A stretch of 26,911 bases of DNA from JBBQWS01 sp038210415 (GCA_038210415.1 JBBQWS010000046.1:1-26911), one strand, 5' to 3'. Counted from the first letter of the stretch, positions 1 to 6,911 are shown. Numbers and translations are program-made. The notes: generated by a model not told the origin, from the sequence alone.

Positions 1-136
1 AAGCCTGCTTCAAGATGAGATCTCCCACAGGGTTAACCTGGTAAGGCCCCCAGTAGACCACTGGGTTGATAGGCCGGATGTGGAAGCACGGTAACGTGCG
101 GAGCTGACCGGTACTAATAGGCCGAGGACTTGACTA
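1..136 (+). rRNA. 23S ribosomal RNA, 3' end (partial)
   Basis: The window opens inside a 23S rRNA gene. The stretch near 107-133 (ACCGGTACTAATAGGCCGAG followed by a CTTGAC end) is the highly conserved 3' terminus of bacterial 23S rRNA, which pairs with the 5' end of the molecule. The rest of the gene lies upstream of the window. The exact mature end is estimated, good to a few bases. A 5S gene follows about 75 bp downstream, the normal bacterial 23S-5S order. Confidence 0.93.
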
Positions 137-169
137 CAAAACAAACTGCCGTTTCGCGTTCACTGTGCG

Positions 170-192
170 GTTCCCGAGATTCGGTCGGGAAC
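170..192 (+). other. 23S-5S spacer hairpin
   Basis: GTTCCCGA (170-177) and TCGGGAAC (185-192) form a perfect 8-bp inverted repeat around a 7-nt loop, between the 23S end and the 5S start. There is no T-run after it, and a downstream RNA must be transcribed through it. A processing or folding element of the rRNA precursor is therefore more likely than a terminator. That role is inferred. Confidence 0.5.
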
Positions 193-211
193 GGCTGACA
201 TCTCAATAGAG

Positions 212-329
212 TTTCGGCGGCCATAGCATAGGGGAAACGCCCGGTTCCATTCCGAACCCGGAAGCTAAGCCCTATAGCGCCGATGGTACTGCGCGGGTGA
301 CTGCGTGGGAGAGTAGGACGCCGCCGGAC
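212..329 (+). rRNA. rrf: 5S ribosomal RNA
   Basis: The conserved 5S core is present, with CCGAACCCGGAAGCTAAG near 255-272 and GGGAGAGTAGGACGCCGCC near 307-325. The 5' end (TTCGGCGGCC) pairs with the 3' end (CCGCCGGA) to form helix I. The length of about 118 nt is normal. It lies directly downstream of 23S and is followed by a strong terminator-like hairpin, so it is the last gene of the rRNA operon. Termini are estimated to within a few bases. Confidence 0.93.
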
Positions 330-338
330 ATTCTTTCG

Positions 339-376
339 ATGAGGGCCATCCCAGTAGGGGTGGCCCTCATTCGTTT
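339..376 (+). terminator. Terminator of the rRNA operon
   Basis: ATGAGGGCCATCCC (339-352) pairs with GGGGTGGCCCTCAT (357-370) around a 4-nt loop: a 14-bp stem with a single G-T wobble. It is followed by TCGTTTG, a short T-containing tract typical of high-GC terminators. It begins about 10 bp after the 5S end and separates the rRNA operon from the next coding gene. Confidence 0.85.
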
Positions 377-444
377 GTCCGGTCGCAGGGATGACACAGT
401 GGTGTCTCTCGTTCGTGCAGGCTCTTTGCTCGGTGGAGGTAGAC

Positions 445-1836
445 GTGACGGACAACGGTCGTGGGCGGCCCGGCGGACGAGACTCTGGGGACCGCGGCGG
501 GCGTGGTGCTGCGGGGGCCGGCGCGCAGGGCCGCGCAAGAGCTGGGAAGCCGGGGGAGCGCAAGCCGGGGGAGCGCAAGCCGGGGGAGCGCAAGCCTTAC
601 CGCGCCGATGCGCCCGGGAAACCCACCTTCGGGGGAGCGTCGCGAGACGGCAAGCCGACGGGGCGTGGTTCGGCGTCCTCAGGCCGCCCCGTGAGCCCGA
701 ACCGTCCGGCCGGGTCCTCCGGTCGGTCCGCGGGGGCCGGTGGCTCGGGCAAGCCCGAGGAGCGATCCACCTCGGCCGGAGGCCTACCGACGTCCGGTCG
801 CCCGAGTCGACCAGGATCATCCTCTTCCCCGCGTTCGGCTGGTTCTGCTTCGGGTCGCCCAGCCAGCGCGGGTGGCGGTAGTCGGCCCGGACGGTCGGCG
901 GAGCCGCGCCGGTCAGGTGCAGCGACTCCGGGCCCGGCTCGGGACCGGTACAGCGACGGTGGCAGTGACTCACGCTCGCGTGCGCCTCGGCGCCGCACCG
1001 ACACGGTGCCGAGCATCCCGGACGAGATCCAGCCTGACCAACTTGACGGCGATGTGGCCCGACAGTTGCGGACCCTGCCCAAAGGACTGGCTGAAGAAGT
1101 GGCCCGTCGGTTGGTCGTTGCTGGACTGCTGTTGGCTGACGACCCCGAGCTGGCGCACCTGCACGCGATGGAGGCGACTCGGATCGCTTCCCGAGTGGCC
1201 GCTGTCCGCGAAGCCACCGGGGTCACTGCGTACGCCACTGGACGCTGGGCGCAGTCCCTGGCCGAGCTGCGCGCAGCTCGGCGGATGTCGGGGTCGGACG
1301 ACTTCCTGCCGATGATGGCGGACTGTGAGCGGGGGCTCGGCCGACCGGAGCGCGCGCTCACCCTTGCCGGTAGCCCCGAAGCCGCAAGACTCGACGTGGC
1401 CGGTCGAATCGAGATGCGGATCGTCGCGTCAGGTGCCCGTCGAGACCTCGGTCAGCTCGAGGCCGCCGTGGTCACGTTGAAGTGCTCGGAGCTCAAGGAT
1501 GCAAGGGCGCCGTGGGCGGGCCGGCTGCGCTACGCCTACGCGGATGCTCTGGACGCCATCGGCGACCGTGAGGGCGCCCTCGAATGGTTCGGCAAGGCGG
1601 CGGCCGTCGACAGCCAGGGTGAAACCGAGGCGGCCGAGCGGCTCGCCGACCTCCAGGGAATCGTGTTCGAGGACGAGTACGAGGACCAGGCGGAGGACGA
1701 CCGCGTCGGGTCCGCGGACCCGACCGCTCCCGGCTCGGTCGAGCTCGCTCCGGAGCCTGCTGGAGCCACCGCAGGCCCGCCCGCCGAGATGCTGGCCCTG
1801 GTGTTCGAGCAGGAGGAGCCCGGCGCGTCAGCGTAG
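445..1836 (+). CDS. TPR-like protein with long disordered basic N-terminus
   Basis: About 463 aa. The GTG at 445 is preferred over the ATG at 391 because GGAGG (435-439) precedes it by 5 nt, and the extra upstream residues look non-coding. Residues 1 to about 185 are Gly/Ser/Arg/Pro-rich and intrinsically disordered, including three tandem GERKP units. Residues about 188-415 (from SIPDEIQPDQL) form a helical repeat region resembling tetratricopeptide repeats, with paired helices such as RYAYADALDAIGDREGALEW. The tail is acidic. Position next to the HAD/tlyA block matches Rv1691 of M. tuberculosis, an uncharacterised TPR protein that lacks such a long N-terminal extension. TPR folds usually mediate protein-protein contacts; the partner is unknown. 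Its 3' end overlaps the convergent MBL gene by 9 bp. Fold confidence is good, function unknown. Confidence 0.8.
   Translation: MTDNGRGRPGGRDSGDRGGRGAAGAGAQGRARAGKPGERKPGERKPGERKPYRADAPGKPTFGGASRDGKPTGRGSASSGRPVSPNRPAGSSGRSAGAGGSGKPEERSTSAGGLPTSGRPSRPGSSSSPRSAGSASGRPASAGGGSRPGRSAEPRRSGAATPGPARDRYSDGGSDSRSRAPRRRTDTVPSIPDEIQPDQLDGDVARQLRTLPKGLAEEVARRLVVAGLLLADDPELAHLHAMEATRIASRVAAVREATGVTAYATGRWAQSLAELRAARRMSGSDDFLPMMADCERGLGRPERALTLAGSPEAARLDVAGRIEMRIVASGARRDLGQLEAAVVTLKCSELKDARAPWAGRLRYAYADALDAIGDREGALEWFGKAAAVDSQGETEAAERLADLQGIVFEDEYEDQAEDDRVGSADPTAPGSVELAPEPAGATAGPPAEMLALVFEQEEPGASA
551..595 (+). repeat. Three 15-bp tandem repeats (GERKP units)
   Basis: CGGGGGAGCGCAAGC occurs three times in exact tandem (551-565, 566-580, 581-595). 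It stays in frame in the TPR-like gene and encodes GERKP three times within the disordered basic region. Perfect identity suggests recent slippage expansion and probable length variation between strains. Confidence 0.9.
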
Positions 1837-2805
1837 GGACGAAGGGTCGGCCCGATCGGGGCTGATCTCCTCGAGCTTGTCGAGCCACCGGTTGATCCCC
1901 GCCACGTTGGCGGCGGTGGCGCTCAGGTGCTCGAACTTTTCCTGGATCGCGTCGTCGGCCAGGTAGGCGGCATAGCGTTGCGCGGTCCGCTCGGTCACGC
2001 GCTGTACCGCGTGATCGAGGTCCAGCTCGCTGACTCGGGTCTCGCGGACGATCTCGACCCACAGCCTCAGCTCCTCCTCGGCCCGCTCCAGCATGTCAGG
2101 CACGTTCCCGACGGGGCCGAAGTGGCTGAAGAGCAACCGGTTCGGCCGACGGTCGGCGAACCCGCGGATCGAGGCCAGAGCCAGCTCCAGGTCGAAGTCA
2201 GGCGGCGGCGTGGCCGGACGAAGCGTGTCGATCTCGGGGACGTACACACCGGCTGCGTCCCCCACGTAGAGGTCCCCGGTGGCACTGTCGAGGAGACCGA
2301 GGTGGTGCGTGGCATGGCCGGGGGAGTGGAAGGCGTCGAGCGTCCGGCCGCCGCCGAGATCGACTGGGCCCGAGCTGCCGATCGTGTCCACCCGCTCCGC
2401 CGCAGTGGCCTGCAGCGGACCGAAGACGTCATCGAGGACGCTGCCGAAGACTCTGCGGGCGCTCGCCATCAGCCGCTCCGGGTCGACAAGGTGCCGAGCC
2501 CCCCGTTCGTGGACGACCACGCGAGCCTGAGGAAACATGCGTGCGACGTCGCCGGTGCCACCGGCATGATCGAGGTGGATGTGGGTCACCACGATGGTCG
2601 ACAGGTCGCGTGGACCGATGCCCAACCCACTCAACGCCTCGCGGACGACCTCGGCGGACGTTGCGGTTCCGGTCTCGACCAGGCACGGCCGGTCCGAACG
2701 GATCAGGTAGGCCGACGTGATTCCTTCGTACCCCGACATCTGCGTGTCGATACAGAACACGTCGCTGCCCAGGTCGACCGGATCGGGTACGGCGTGCTCA
2801 GCCAT
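1828..2805 (-). CDS. Metallo-beta-lactamase-fold hydrolase
   Basis: 325 aa. The ATG at 2805 is chosen because an AGGGAGGAG ribosome-binding site lies just upstream on this strand. The protein carries the MBL metal-binding set: THIHLDH at 74-80 (H75, H77, D79, H80), H164 in SPGHATHH, D183 in VGDAAG and H228 in FSHFG, so a dinuclear metal site should be intact. Spacing is glyoxalase II-like. A C-terminal helical segment of about 90 residues follows the MBL core. It is probably a soluble cytoplasmic thioester or phosphoester hydrolase; the substrate is not evident. Two DnaA-box matches lie 40-65 bp upstream of the start. The 3' end overlaps the TPR gene by 9 bp in convergent orientation. Family very likely, substrate unknown. 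Confidence 0.9.
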   Translation of the reverse strand: MAEHAVPDPVDLGSDVFCIDTQMSGYEGITSAYLIRSDRPCLVETGTATSAEVVREALSGLGIGPRDLSTIVVTHIHLDHAGGTGDVARMFPQARVVVHERGARHLVDPERLMASARRVFGSVLDDVFGPLQATAAERVDTIGSSGPVDLGGGRTLDAFHSPGHATHHLGLLDSATGDLYVGDAAGVYVPEIDTLRPATPPPDFDLELALASIRGFADRRPNRLLFSHFGPVGNVPDMLERAEEELRLWVEIVRETRVSELDLDHAVQRVTERTAQRYAAYLADDAIQEKFEHLSATAANVAGINRWLDKLEEISPDRADPSSLR

Positions 2806-2844
2806 CGTGAGCTCCTCCCTGCGTCCGCCGTCGGCAGACAGCAC

Positions 2845-2870
2845 TTGTCCACAAGGCCCGGCTGTCCACA
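2845..2870 (+). promoter_or_regulatory. Pair of DnaA-box-like sites
   Basis: TTGTCCACA (2845-2853) and CTGTCCACA (2862-2870) lie in the same orientation, 17 bp start to start. The first equals the Streptomyces DnaA-box consensus, the second fits its degenerate form. They lie upstream of the MBL gene start at 2805, in a gap of about 430 bp. DnaA binding here is inferred from sequence only. Possible roles are DnaA-dependent control of the MBL gene or DnaA titration away from oriC. Confidence 0.5.
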
Positions 2871-3001
2871 GGTCCGACCCGGCGCCCGCTTTCGTTGCGG
2901 GTGCGCTGGCAGCCTATTCAAACCGGTGCCGTCACGCTCAGGCGGCGACCAAGACTCGGAGCCGGACACGTCACCGATCGCTGCAAACCCTCCCGGCCGC
3001 A

Positions 3002-3256
3002 ACCAGCGCGACCGCTAATGACGTCGTGCTCTGCGGACGGGTGGCCGCTGCCCCGACGTCGCTCGACCTGCCCAGCGGTGACCCGCTGGTCACGGTACGT
3101 CTGGTCGCGAGTCGACCCGACTCTGCCTCTGCGAGGCGACCCGGGGTCCGCCGGACAGTGCTGTGGTGGACCGAGGGGGACGTGGTGGAGGTCGCCTCGG
3201 CACGCAGGGTGAGGCGTGCCGACGCCGTCGCAAGGTCAGGCGTCGAACGTCCGTAG
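3002..3256 (+). pseudogene. SSB-like OB-fold remnant, no clear start
   Basis: This forward frame reads NDVVLCGRVAAAP, then LPSGDPLVTVRLVASRP, then a shortened section and WWTEGDVVEV. That resembles the start, middle and L-x-x-G-D-x-V-x-V strand of bacterial single-stranded DNA-binding proteins. Codon third positions are mostly G/C, as in real genes here. However, there is no convincing start: the first usable in-frame codon is GTG 3026, without a ribosome-binding site, and the ATG at 3018 is out of frame. The region between the two SSB-like blocks is shorter than usual. The 3' end overlaps the convergent DUF1015 gene by 21 bp. A decayed or diverged ssb paralogue is the best reading; a short functional protein is possible. 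Apart from this and the DnaA boxes, nothing else is recognised in 2806-3235. Confidence 0.38.
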
Positions 3257-4543
3257 CACCCAGCCGGTGCGCGGCTTTGGCCCGAAAGACGTGCTCTTGC
3301 GAGGCATCATCTCGCCGGCGGCCGCCAGGGCGAAGACCGTCCCCACGTCGACCGGGGCCATCAGGATCGCCAGCCCAGGTGCCGGTAGCGCGTCTCGAGT
3401 CGCTGCGATGGCGCCGGCAACCGTGTGGTGGTATCCGATCGACTCCTCCGGCACGGCCCAGGCGGCTTCGATGAGCGCATGGTGCAGCACCGCTGTGTCG
3501 AGCGCACGCCACTGCGCCGAGTGGTTCTTTGGCATGTGCCGGCCGACCGTGGCGGCATCCGAGACGGTCAGGCGGGCACTCGCGCCCGAAGCGTCCACGA
3601 GCACCCACTCGCCCGGAACCAGTCGGGCCGCCCAGGACTCGTCGTGATATCCGTCGGACGTTGCGACGTCGGACGCTGCGACGTCGAACCCGGCGCCCGC
3701 GGCAAGGCCGAGTGCCTGCTGCAGCGTCAGCCCGGACATCGTTCGGTGGATGGCTCCGACCACCGGCGGAGCCACGGCGAGATCGACGAGCAAGGCGAGT
3801 CCGAAATCCCAAGGGCCGGGCCCATCGGTCGCGCGCCGCTCCGACTGGAGGGCCCGATAGGCCGCGTACCTGTGGTGCCCGTCGGCGATCATTGCGGTCC
3901 GACCGGCGAGGTCGCCGCGGACGGCGGCGAGTCGATCCTGCTCGGAGATCGCCCACAACTTGTGCTCGATCCCGTCGCCGGTTCGGGCGGCGATGAGCGG
4001 CGTCCCGGCCACGCAGTCGTCCAGCTCGGCCTCCGCGGCACGGCCGCCCTCGTACATCAGGAAGATCGGTTCGATGTTCGCCTCGCCGGCGCGCATGAGC
4101 TCGAGCCGATCGGCCACCGGCCCGGGCATGGTGTACTCGTGCGGCAAGATCACGAGCTCCGCCGGATCCCGAAGTGCGACAGCCCCGATGAACCCGCGCT
4201 GCAGGACTTGCCCGCCCAGCGACTGCTCGTACACGTACAAGCCGGCCTCGTCGTCCACGAGCAGGGTGCCGTCGGACAGCCAGGACCGAAGCGTGGCGGC
4301 GGCATGCCGGTATCGCCCCTCCGGGCCGCAGTCGTCGTCCCTGGGGAGGATCAGCCGGACCACGTTGTGGGCGTTCGTCGACTCGAGGCTGCGCACGCCC
4401 GCGGCATCGACCACGTCGTACGGCGGGCTCGTCACCGCAGCGAGGTCGCCCACGACGTCCTCGGAGAACCTCACGCCCCGGAACGGTTCGACGTCGATGC
4501 CCGCGGGCGAAAGGGCGAGCGGGGTGTTCAGCAGTCGATCCAC
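3236..4543 (-). CDS. DUF1015 family protein
   Basis: 435 aa from GTG 4543; an ATG at 4591 is the longer alternative. Family blocks are visible in order: PFRGVRF, TSPPYDVV, HNVVRLILPRD, ILPHEYTMPGPVADRLELM, IEPIFLMYEGG, IADGHHRYAAYRA, then the HMPKNHSAQWRALDTAVLHH region and a C-terminal FALAAAGEMMPRKSTSFGPK. These are typical of DUF1015 (COG4198), a widespread soluble family without an established reaction. The repeated conserved His, Asp and Arg residues suggest an enzyme, possibly handling a phosphorylated substrate; this is inference. GTG 4543 is favoured because a TACGAT -10-like hexamer ends six bases before it, suggesting a leaderless mRNA, and because the ATG at 4591 has no ribosome-binding site and would nearly abut the divergent HAD gene. 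Family assignment is firm, start less so. Confidence 0.87.
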   Translation of the reverse strand: MDRLLNTPLALSPAGIDVEPFRGVRFSEDVVGDLAAVTSPPYDVVDAAGVRSLESTNAHNVVRLILPRDDDCGPEGRYRHAAATLRSWLSDGTLLVDDEAGLYVYEQSLGGQVLQRGFIGAVALRDPAELVILPHEYTMPGPVADRLELMRAGEANIEPIFLMYEGGRAAEAELDDCVAGTPLIAARTGDGIEHKLWAISEQDRLAAVRGDLAGRTAMIADGHHRYAAYRALQSERRATDGPGPWDFGLALLVDLAVAPPVVGAIHRTMSGLTLQQALGLAAGAGFDVAASDVATSDGYHDESWAARLVPGEWVLVDASGASARLTVSDAATVGRHMPKNHSAQWRALDTAVLHHALIEAAWAVPEESIGYHHTVAGAIAATRDALPAPGLAILMAPVDVGTVFALAAAGEMMPRKSTSFGPKPRTGWVLRTFDA

Positions 4544-4566
4544 CCGTGCATCGTACGGTGGGACGA
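4543..4566. promoter_or_regulatory. Overlapping divergent -10 elements (DUF1015/HAD)
   Basis: On the plus strand TACGGT (4554-4559) is a TANNNT -10 candidate for the HAD gene, giving a start point near 4566 and a short leader. On the minus strand TACGAT (4555-4550) is a -10 candidate whose expected start point falls at the GTG 4543 of the DUF1015 gene. The two hexamers overlap at the central TA of a GTAC palindrome. No good -35 is visible for either. Confidence 0.4.
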
Positions 4567-4601
4567 ACCGCCACACGACATGCGAGAGCAACGGAGCACC
4601 G

Positions 4602-5660
4602 ATGACCGAGCAACCAGCCGCACCATCGTGGTTGCGAGGCTGTGACGAGCCGCTCGGCGAGCACTACGACGTGGGTCTGCTCGATCTCGACGGTACGGTC
4701 TACACCGGCGATGTCGCCATCCCCGGGGCAGCCGGAGCGGTGGCGTCGGCCCGAGCGCTCGGCCTTCGGATCGGATACGTCACGAACAACTCGGCCCGAC
4801 CGCCGCGAGTCGTCGCCGACCACCTGTCGCGGCTCGGGCTCCCGGCGACGGCAGCGGACGTACTGACGTCGGCCCAGGCGGCCGCCGCGCTGCTGGCTGC
4901 GCGTCTTCCGGCAGGTTCTCGGGTCCTGGTGATCGGAGGCACAGGTCTGGCCGAGGCTTTGGCGGAACAAGGGCTAAGTCCGGTCGTTCGGGCCGACCAG
5001 TCTCCGGTGGCCGTCGTCCAGGGCTGGGCACCCGAGCTCGCCTGGCCGATGCTGGCCGAAGGTGCCTACGCCCTCCGCGGCGGGCTGCCCTGGATCGCCA
5101 CGAACGTCGACCTGACCCTGCCCACGGCTCGGGGTATCGCTCCGGGCAACGGCTCGTTCGTCGCCCTGCTCGCAGGGGTGGTGGGCCGGACACCTGACGA
5201 GGTCGCCGGCAAGCCTTATCCGAGTCTGCTCAGGCAGGCGGCTCGGCGGCTGGAGGCTCGTCGGCCGCTGGTGATCGGCGACCGGCTGGACACCGATATC
5301 GAAGGCGGGGCGGCAAGTGGGTTCCCCACGTTGCTGGTGCTCACCGGTGTCTGCGGCGTCGCAGACCTGCTCGCGGCCAGCCCGCAGCACCGGCCGACTT
5401 ACGTCGCCGCCGACCTCGCTGGTCTTCTCGGGTCGCATCCGGCGGTGCTGCCAGATCGCGACGGGGGCTGGATCTGCGGAGCCTGGAACGCCGTGGTCGA
5501 CCCGGCCGGATCGCTGCAAGTCGAGAAGCGGTCCGGTGCTACGGCGGGTAGGGCCGGCGATCCGCTGCGCGCAGCGTGCGCAGCTGCCTGGTCGGCGGCC
5601 GACCGTGGGGTGCCGGTGACGTGGTCAACGGGGCTCGTGGCCAGGCTCGCGCCCAGGTAG
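4602..5660 (+). CDS. HAD-IIA phosphatase, likely glycerol-3-phosphate phosphatase
   Basis: 352 aa from ATG 4602, with GGAG at 4593-4596. HAD motif I is LLDLDGTVY (D28 nucleophile, D30 acid/base), motif II is VTNNSARP, the capped-domain lysine is in GKPYP, and motif III is VIGDRLDTDIEGG. The C2 cap between motifs II and III and the NagD-like layout place it in subclass IIA. Beyond the HAD fold it has an extra C-terminal domain of about 75 residues (from GGWICGAWNAVV). M. tuberculosis Rv1692, at the same position, is a glycerol-3-phosphate phosphatase in phospholipid head-group recycling and also carries an extra C-terminal domain. Substrate here is inferred from that orthology and synteny. The 3' end converges on the SCP2 gene with only 22 bp between them and no obvious terminator. 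Confidence 0.9.
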   Translation: MTEQPAAPSWLRGCDEPLGEHYDVGLLDLDGTVYTGDVAIPGAAGAVASARALGLRIGYVTNNSARPPRVVADHLSRLGLPATAADVLTSAQAAAALLAARLPAGSRVLVIGGTGLAEALAEQGLSPVVRADQSPVAVVQGWAPELAWPMLAEGAYALRGGLPWIATNVDLTLPTARGIAPGNGSFVALLAGVVGRTPDEVAGKPYPSLLRQAARRLEARRPLVIGDRLDTDIEGGAASGFPTLLVLTGVCGVADLLAASPQHRPTYVAADLAGLLGSHPAVLPDRDGGWICGAWNAVVDPAGSLQVEKRSGATAGRAGDPLRAACAAAWSAADRGVPVTWSTGLVARLAPR

Positions 5661-5682
5661 ACCGATCGGAGTCGGCGCCGCC

Positions 5683-6033
5683 TCAGCCCAGCATCGTCCG
5701 CAGCTTGAGCAGGTCACGGAACGAGGCGTCGAGCCGCACGCGTCCGGTAGCCCAGGCGTGCGGGAAAGCTAGCGTGCCGTCGACCAGGGCCACGAGATCG
5801 TCACTGTTCACCGTGAGCTTGATCTGCGCGCTCTCGGTCTCGGCACCCATCGGGGCGACCTGGAGATCGGCCAGCTCGCCGTCCGTGAGGTGCGCCGTGA
5901 ACGTCACAGCCAGGTCGAGCACGCGGCAGGCGATCGTTCGGTCGGCGGCCTGCGTGCGAACGGTGTCGCCGGCCTGAGTCAGCCGTTCGGCCAGCTCGGA
6001 CACTGCGTCGCGGCACTCATCCAGCGTGGCCAT
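5683..6033 (-). CDS. SCP2-like (sterol carrier) domain protein
   Basis: 116 aa from ATG 6033, with a GAAGG stretch upstream. The protein is a single small domain: an N-terminal helix (LDECRDAVSELAERL), beta strands including RTIACRVLDLAVTFTAHL, a polar section, then IKLTVNSDDLVALVDGTL and ATGRVRLDASFRDLLKLRTML. This pattern of a late helix after the G-R-V-x-x-x-A/G-S block is typical of SCP2 sterol-carrier folds, which bind lipids or acyl-CoA in a hydrophobic tunnel. No signal peptide, so cytoplasmic. Its ligand is unknown. It lies tail-to-tail with the glycerol-phosphate phosphatase and head-to-head with the PhaF-like gene, so a role in lipid handling is plausible but unproven. Confidence 0.75.
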   Translation of the reverse strand: MATLDECRDAVSELAERLTQAGDTVRTQAADRTIACRVLDLAVTFTAHLTDGELADLQVAPMGAETESAQIKLTVNSDDLVALVDGTLAFPHAWATGRVRLDASFRDLLKLRTMLG

Positions 6034-6122
6034 CAGGCCGATCCCTTCTCGCTCTCCGGCCGGGTCGATACCCCCAACGTCGGACGCTACCGCAGGACCC
6101 TGAAGGTCCCGGCCGAGCGGGG

Positions 6123-6143
6123 TAGGTTGAGACCAGACAAGTC
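6123..6143 (+). promoter_or_regulatory. Promoter candidate for the PhaF-like/tlyA operon
   Basis: TAGGTT at 6123-6128 is a TANNNT -10 candidate, with a weak CTGAAG 17 bp upstream. A small dyad GACAAGTC (6136-6143) lies in the early transcribed leader, before the GGAGG site at 6151. This is the only clear non-coding gap before the long forward run that begins at 6160. Confidence 0.35.
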
Positions 6144-6159
6144 TGCGGCTGGAGGACAC

Positions 6160-6684
6160 ATGGTGCTTGGCGCGCTCCGCAGTTACCTGCAACTGGCCAA
6201 CGGCCTGACCGACGTCACCAGGCAGCGAGCCGTGACCACGGCTCGCCAGCTGCTCGAGCAGGGCGGGGAAGTGGTCGACCTGGCGATGTCCCAGACCGTA
6301 GGGGGCGGCGTCGGACGTCAGGTCCAGGCGCTGGCCGAGGACCTCATCGCGACCAGCAAGACCAACCGCGACCTGCTCGTCGGCCTGATCCGCACCGAGG
6401 TCGAGCGTGCGGTCGCCCGGCTCGGCCTCGTCGGTGCCGACGAGCTCGCTGCGGTGTCGCAGCTCGTCGGTCGTCTGCAGGCCCAGCTCGACGCTGCCAT
6501 CGCCTTCGGGGGCAACCCTTCGGGCGAGTCCGAGACGGCTGCGGACAACGGCGCGGCGGCTCCGGTCAAGAAGGTCGCGGTCAAGAAGGTGCCCGCGAAG
6601 AAGGTCGCGGTCAAGAAGGTCGCGGTGAAGAGGGTGCCCGTCGAGTCGACTCCCGTCGAAGACACGGCGGGACCCGACCGGTGA
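6160..6684 (+). CDS. PhaF/phasin-like helical protein with H1-like tail
   Basis: 174 aa from ATG 6160, with GGAGG at 6151-6155. Residues 1 to about 118 are almost all helix (LRSYLQLANGLTDVTRQRAV, then LLEQGGEVVDLAMSQTV and NRDLLVGLIRTEVERAVARLG), with heptad-like spacing as in phasins. Residues about 130-165 form a lysine-rich tail of KKVAV, KKVPA and KRVPV units, like eukaryotic H1 and Pseudomonas PhaF tails that bind DNA. Homologues next to tlyA are common in actinobacteria and often annotated as polyhydroxyalkanoate-granule proteins. No PHA gene is nearby, so a nucleoid- or ribosome-associated role is equally possible. It heads the tlyA operon; the next gene starts inside its stop codon (GTGA). 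Confidence 0.75.
   Translation: MVLGALRSYLQLANGLTDVTRQRAVTTARQLLEQGGEVVDLAMSQTVGGGVGRQVQALAEDLIATSKTNRDLLVGLIRTEVERAVARLGLVGADELAAVSQLVGRLQAQLDAAIAFGGNPSGESETAADNGAAAPVKKVAVKKVPAKKVAVKKVAVKRVPVESTPVEDTAGPDR
6568..6620 (+). repeat. Direct repeat encoding Lys/Val tail units
   Basis: An exact 23-bp sequence occurs at 6568-6590 and again at 6598-6620, a 30-bp period. It encodes KKVAVKK within the basic tail of the PhaF-like protein. Diverged half-units (GTGAAGAGGGTGCCC) continue downstream. Such repeats commonly vary in copy number between strains. Confidence 0.85.
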
Positions 6685-6899
6685 CGGAGCAGGAGACCGC
6701 CTCGCCGACTCGACCGGTCGAGGATCAACCCGTCGCGGACTCGGCGCCCACGTGGGTGCCGACCGGCAACGCCCGGGTCGACGCCGCAGTCAGCGGCCTG
6801 GACGAGCTGGACGTCCTGCCGACCCCTCAGCATGCCGACGTCTACGAGGACGTCCACCGCCGGCTGCACGAGGCGCTGGCCGACCTCGACAGCGAGTAG
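6681..6899 (+). CDS. Small conserved tlyA-linked actinobacterial protein
   Basis: 72 aa from GTG 6681, which overlaps the previous stop by four bases. The N-terminus is acidic and variable. The conserved part is the second half: TWVPTGNARVDAAVSGLDEL, then LPTPQHADVYEDVHRRLHEAL, predicted as two short helices. A protein of this type sits directly before tlyA in many actinobacteria (Rv1693 in M. tuberculosis). No enzymatic motif, signal peptide or membrane segment is visible. Function unknown; operon position suggests a role linked to TlyA or to ribosome work, but only by context. Confidence 0.8.
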   Translation: MTEQETASPTRPVEDQPVADSAPTWVPTGNARVDAAVSGLDELDVLPTPQHADVYEDVHRRLHEALADLDSE

Positions 6900-6911
6900 G
6901 CCGAGCGCTCC

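Noticed and set aside
3090..4970. Long reverse-strand open frame (626 codons) across DUF1015 and HAD genes
   Set aside because: It is a shadow in high-GC DNA: Arg/Gly-rich low-complexity translation, no family motif, and it overlaps two well-supported genes in other frames.
5661..5682. CCGATCGG palindrome between HAD and SCP2 genes as a terminator
   Set aside because: Only 8 bp with no loop or T-run; more likely chance in GC-rich DNA.
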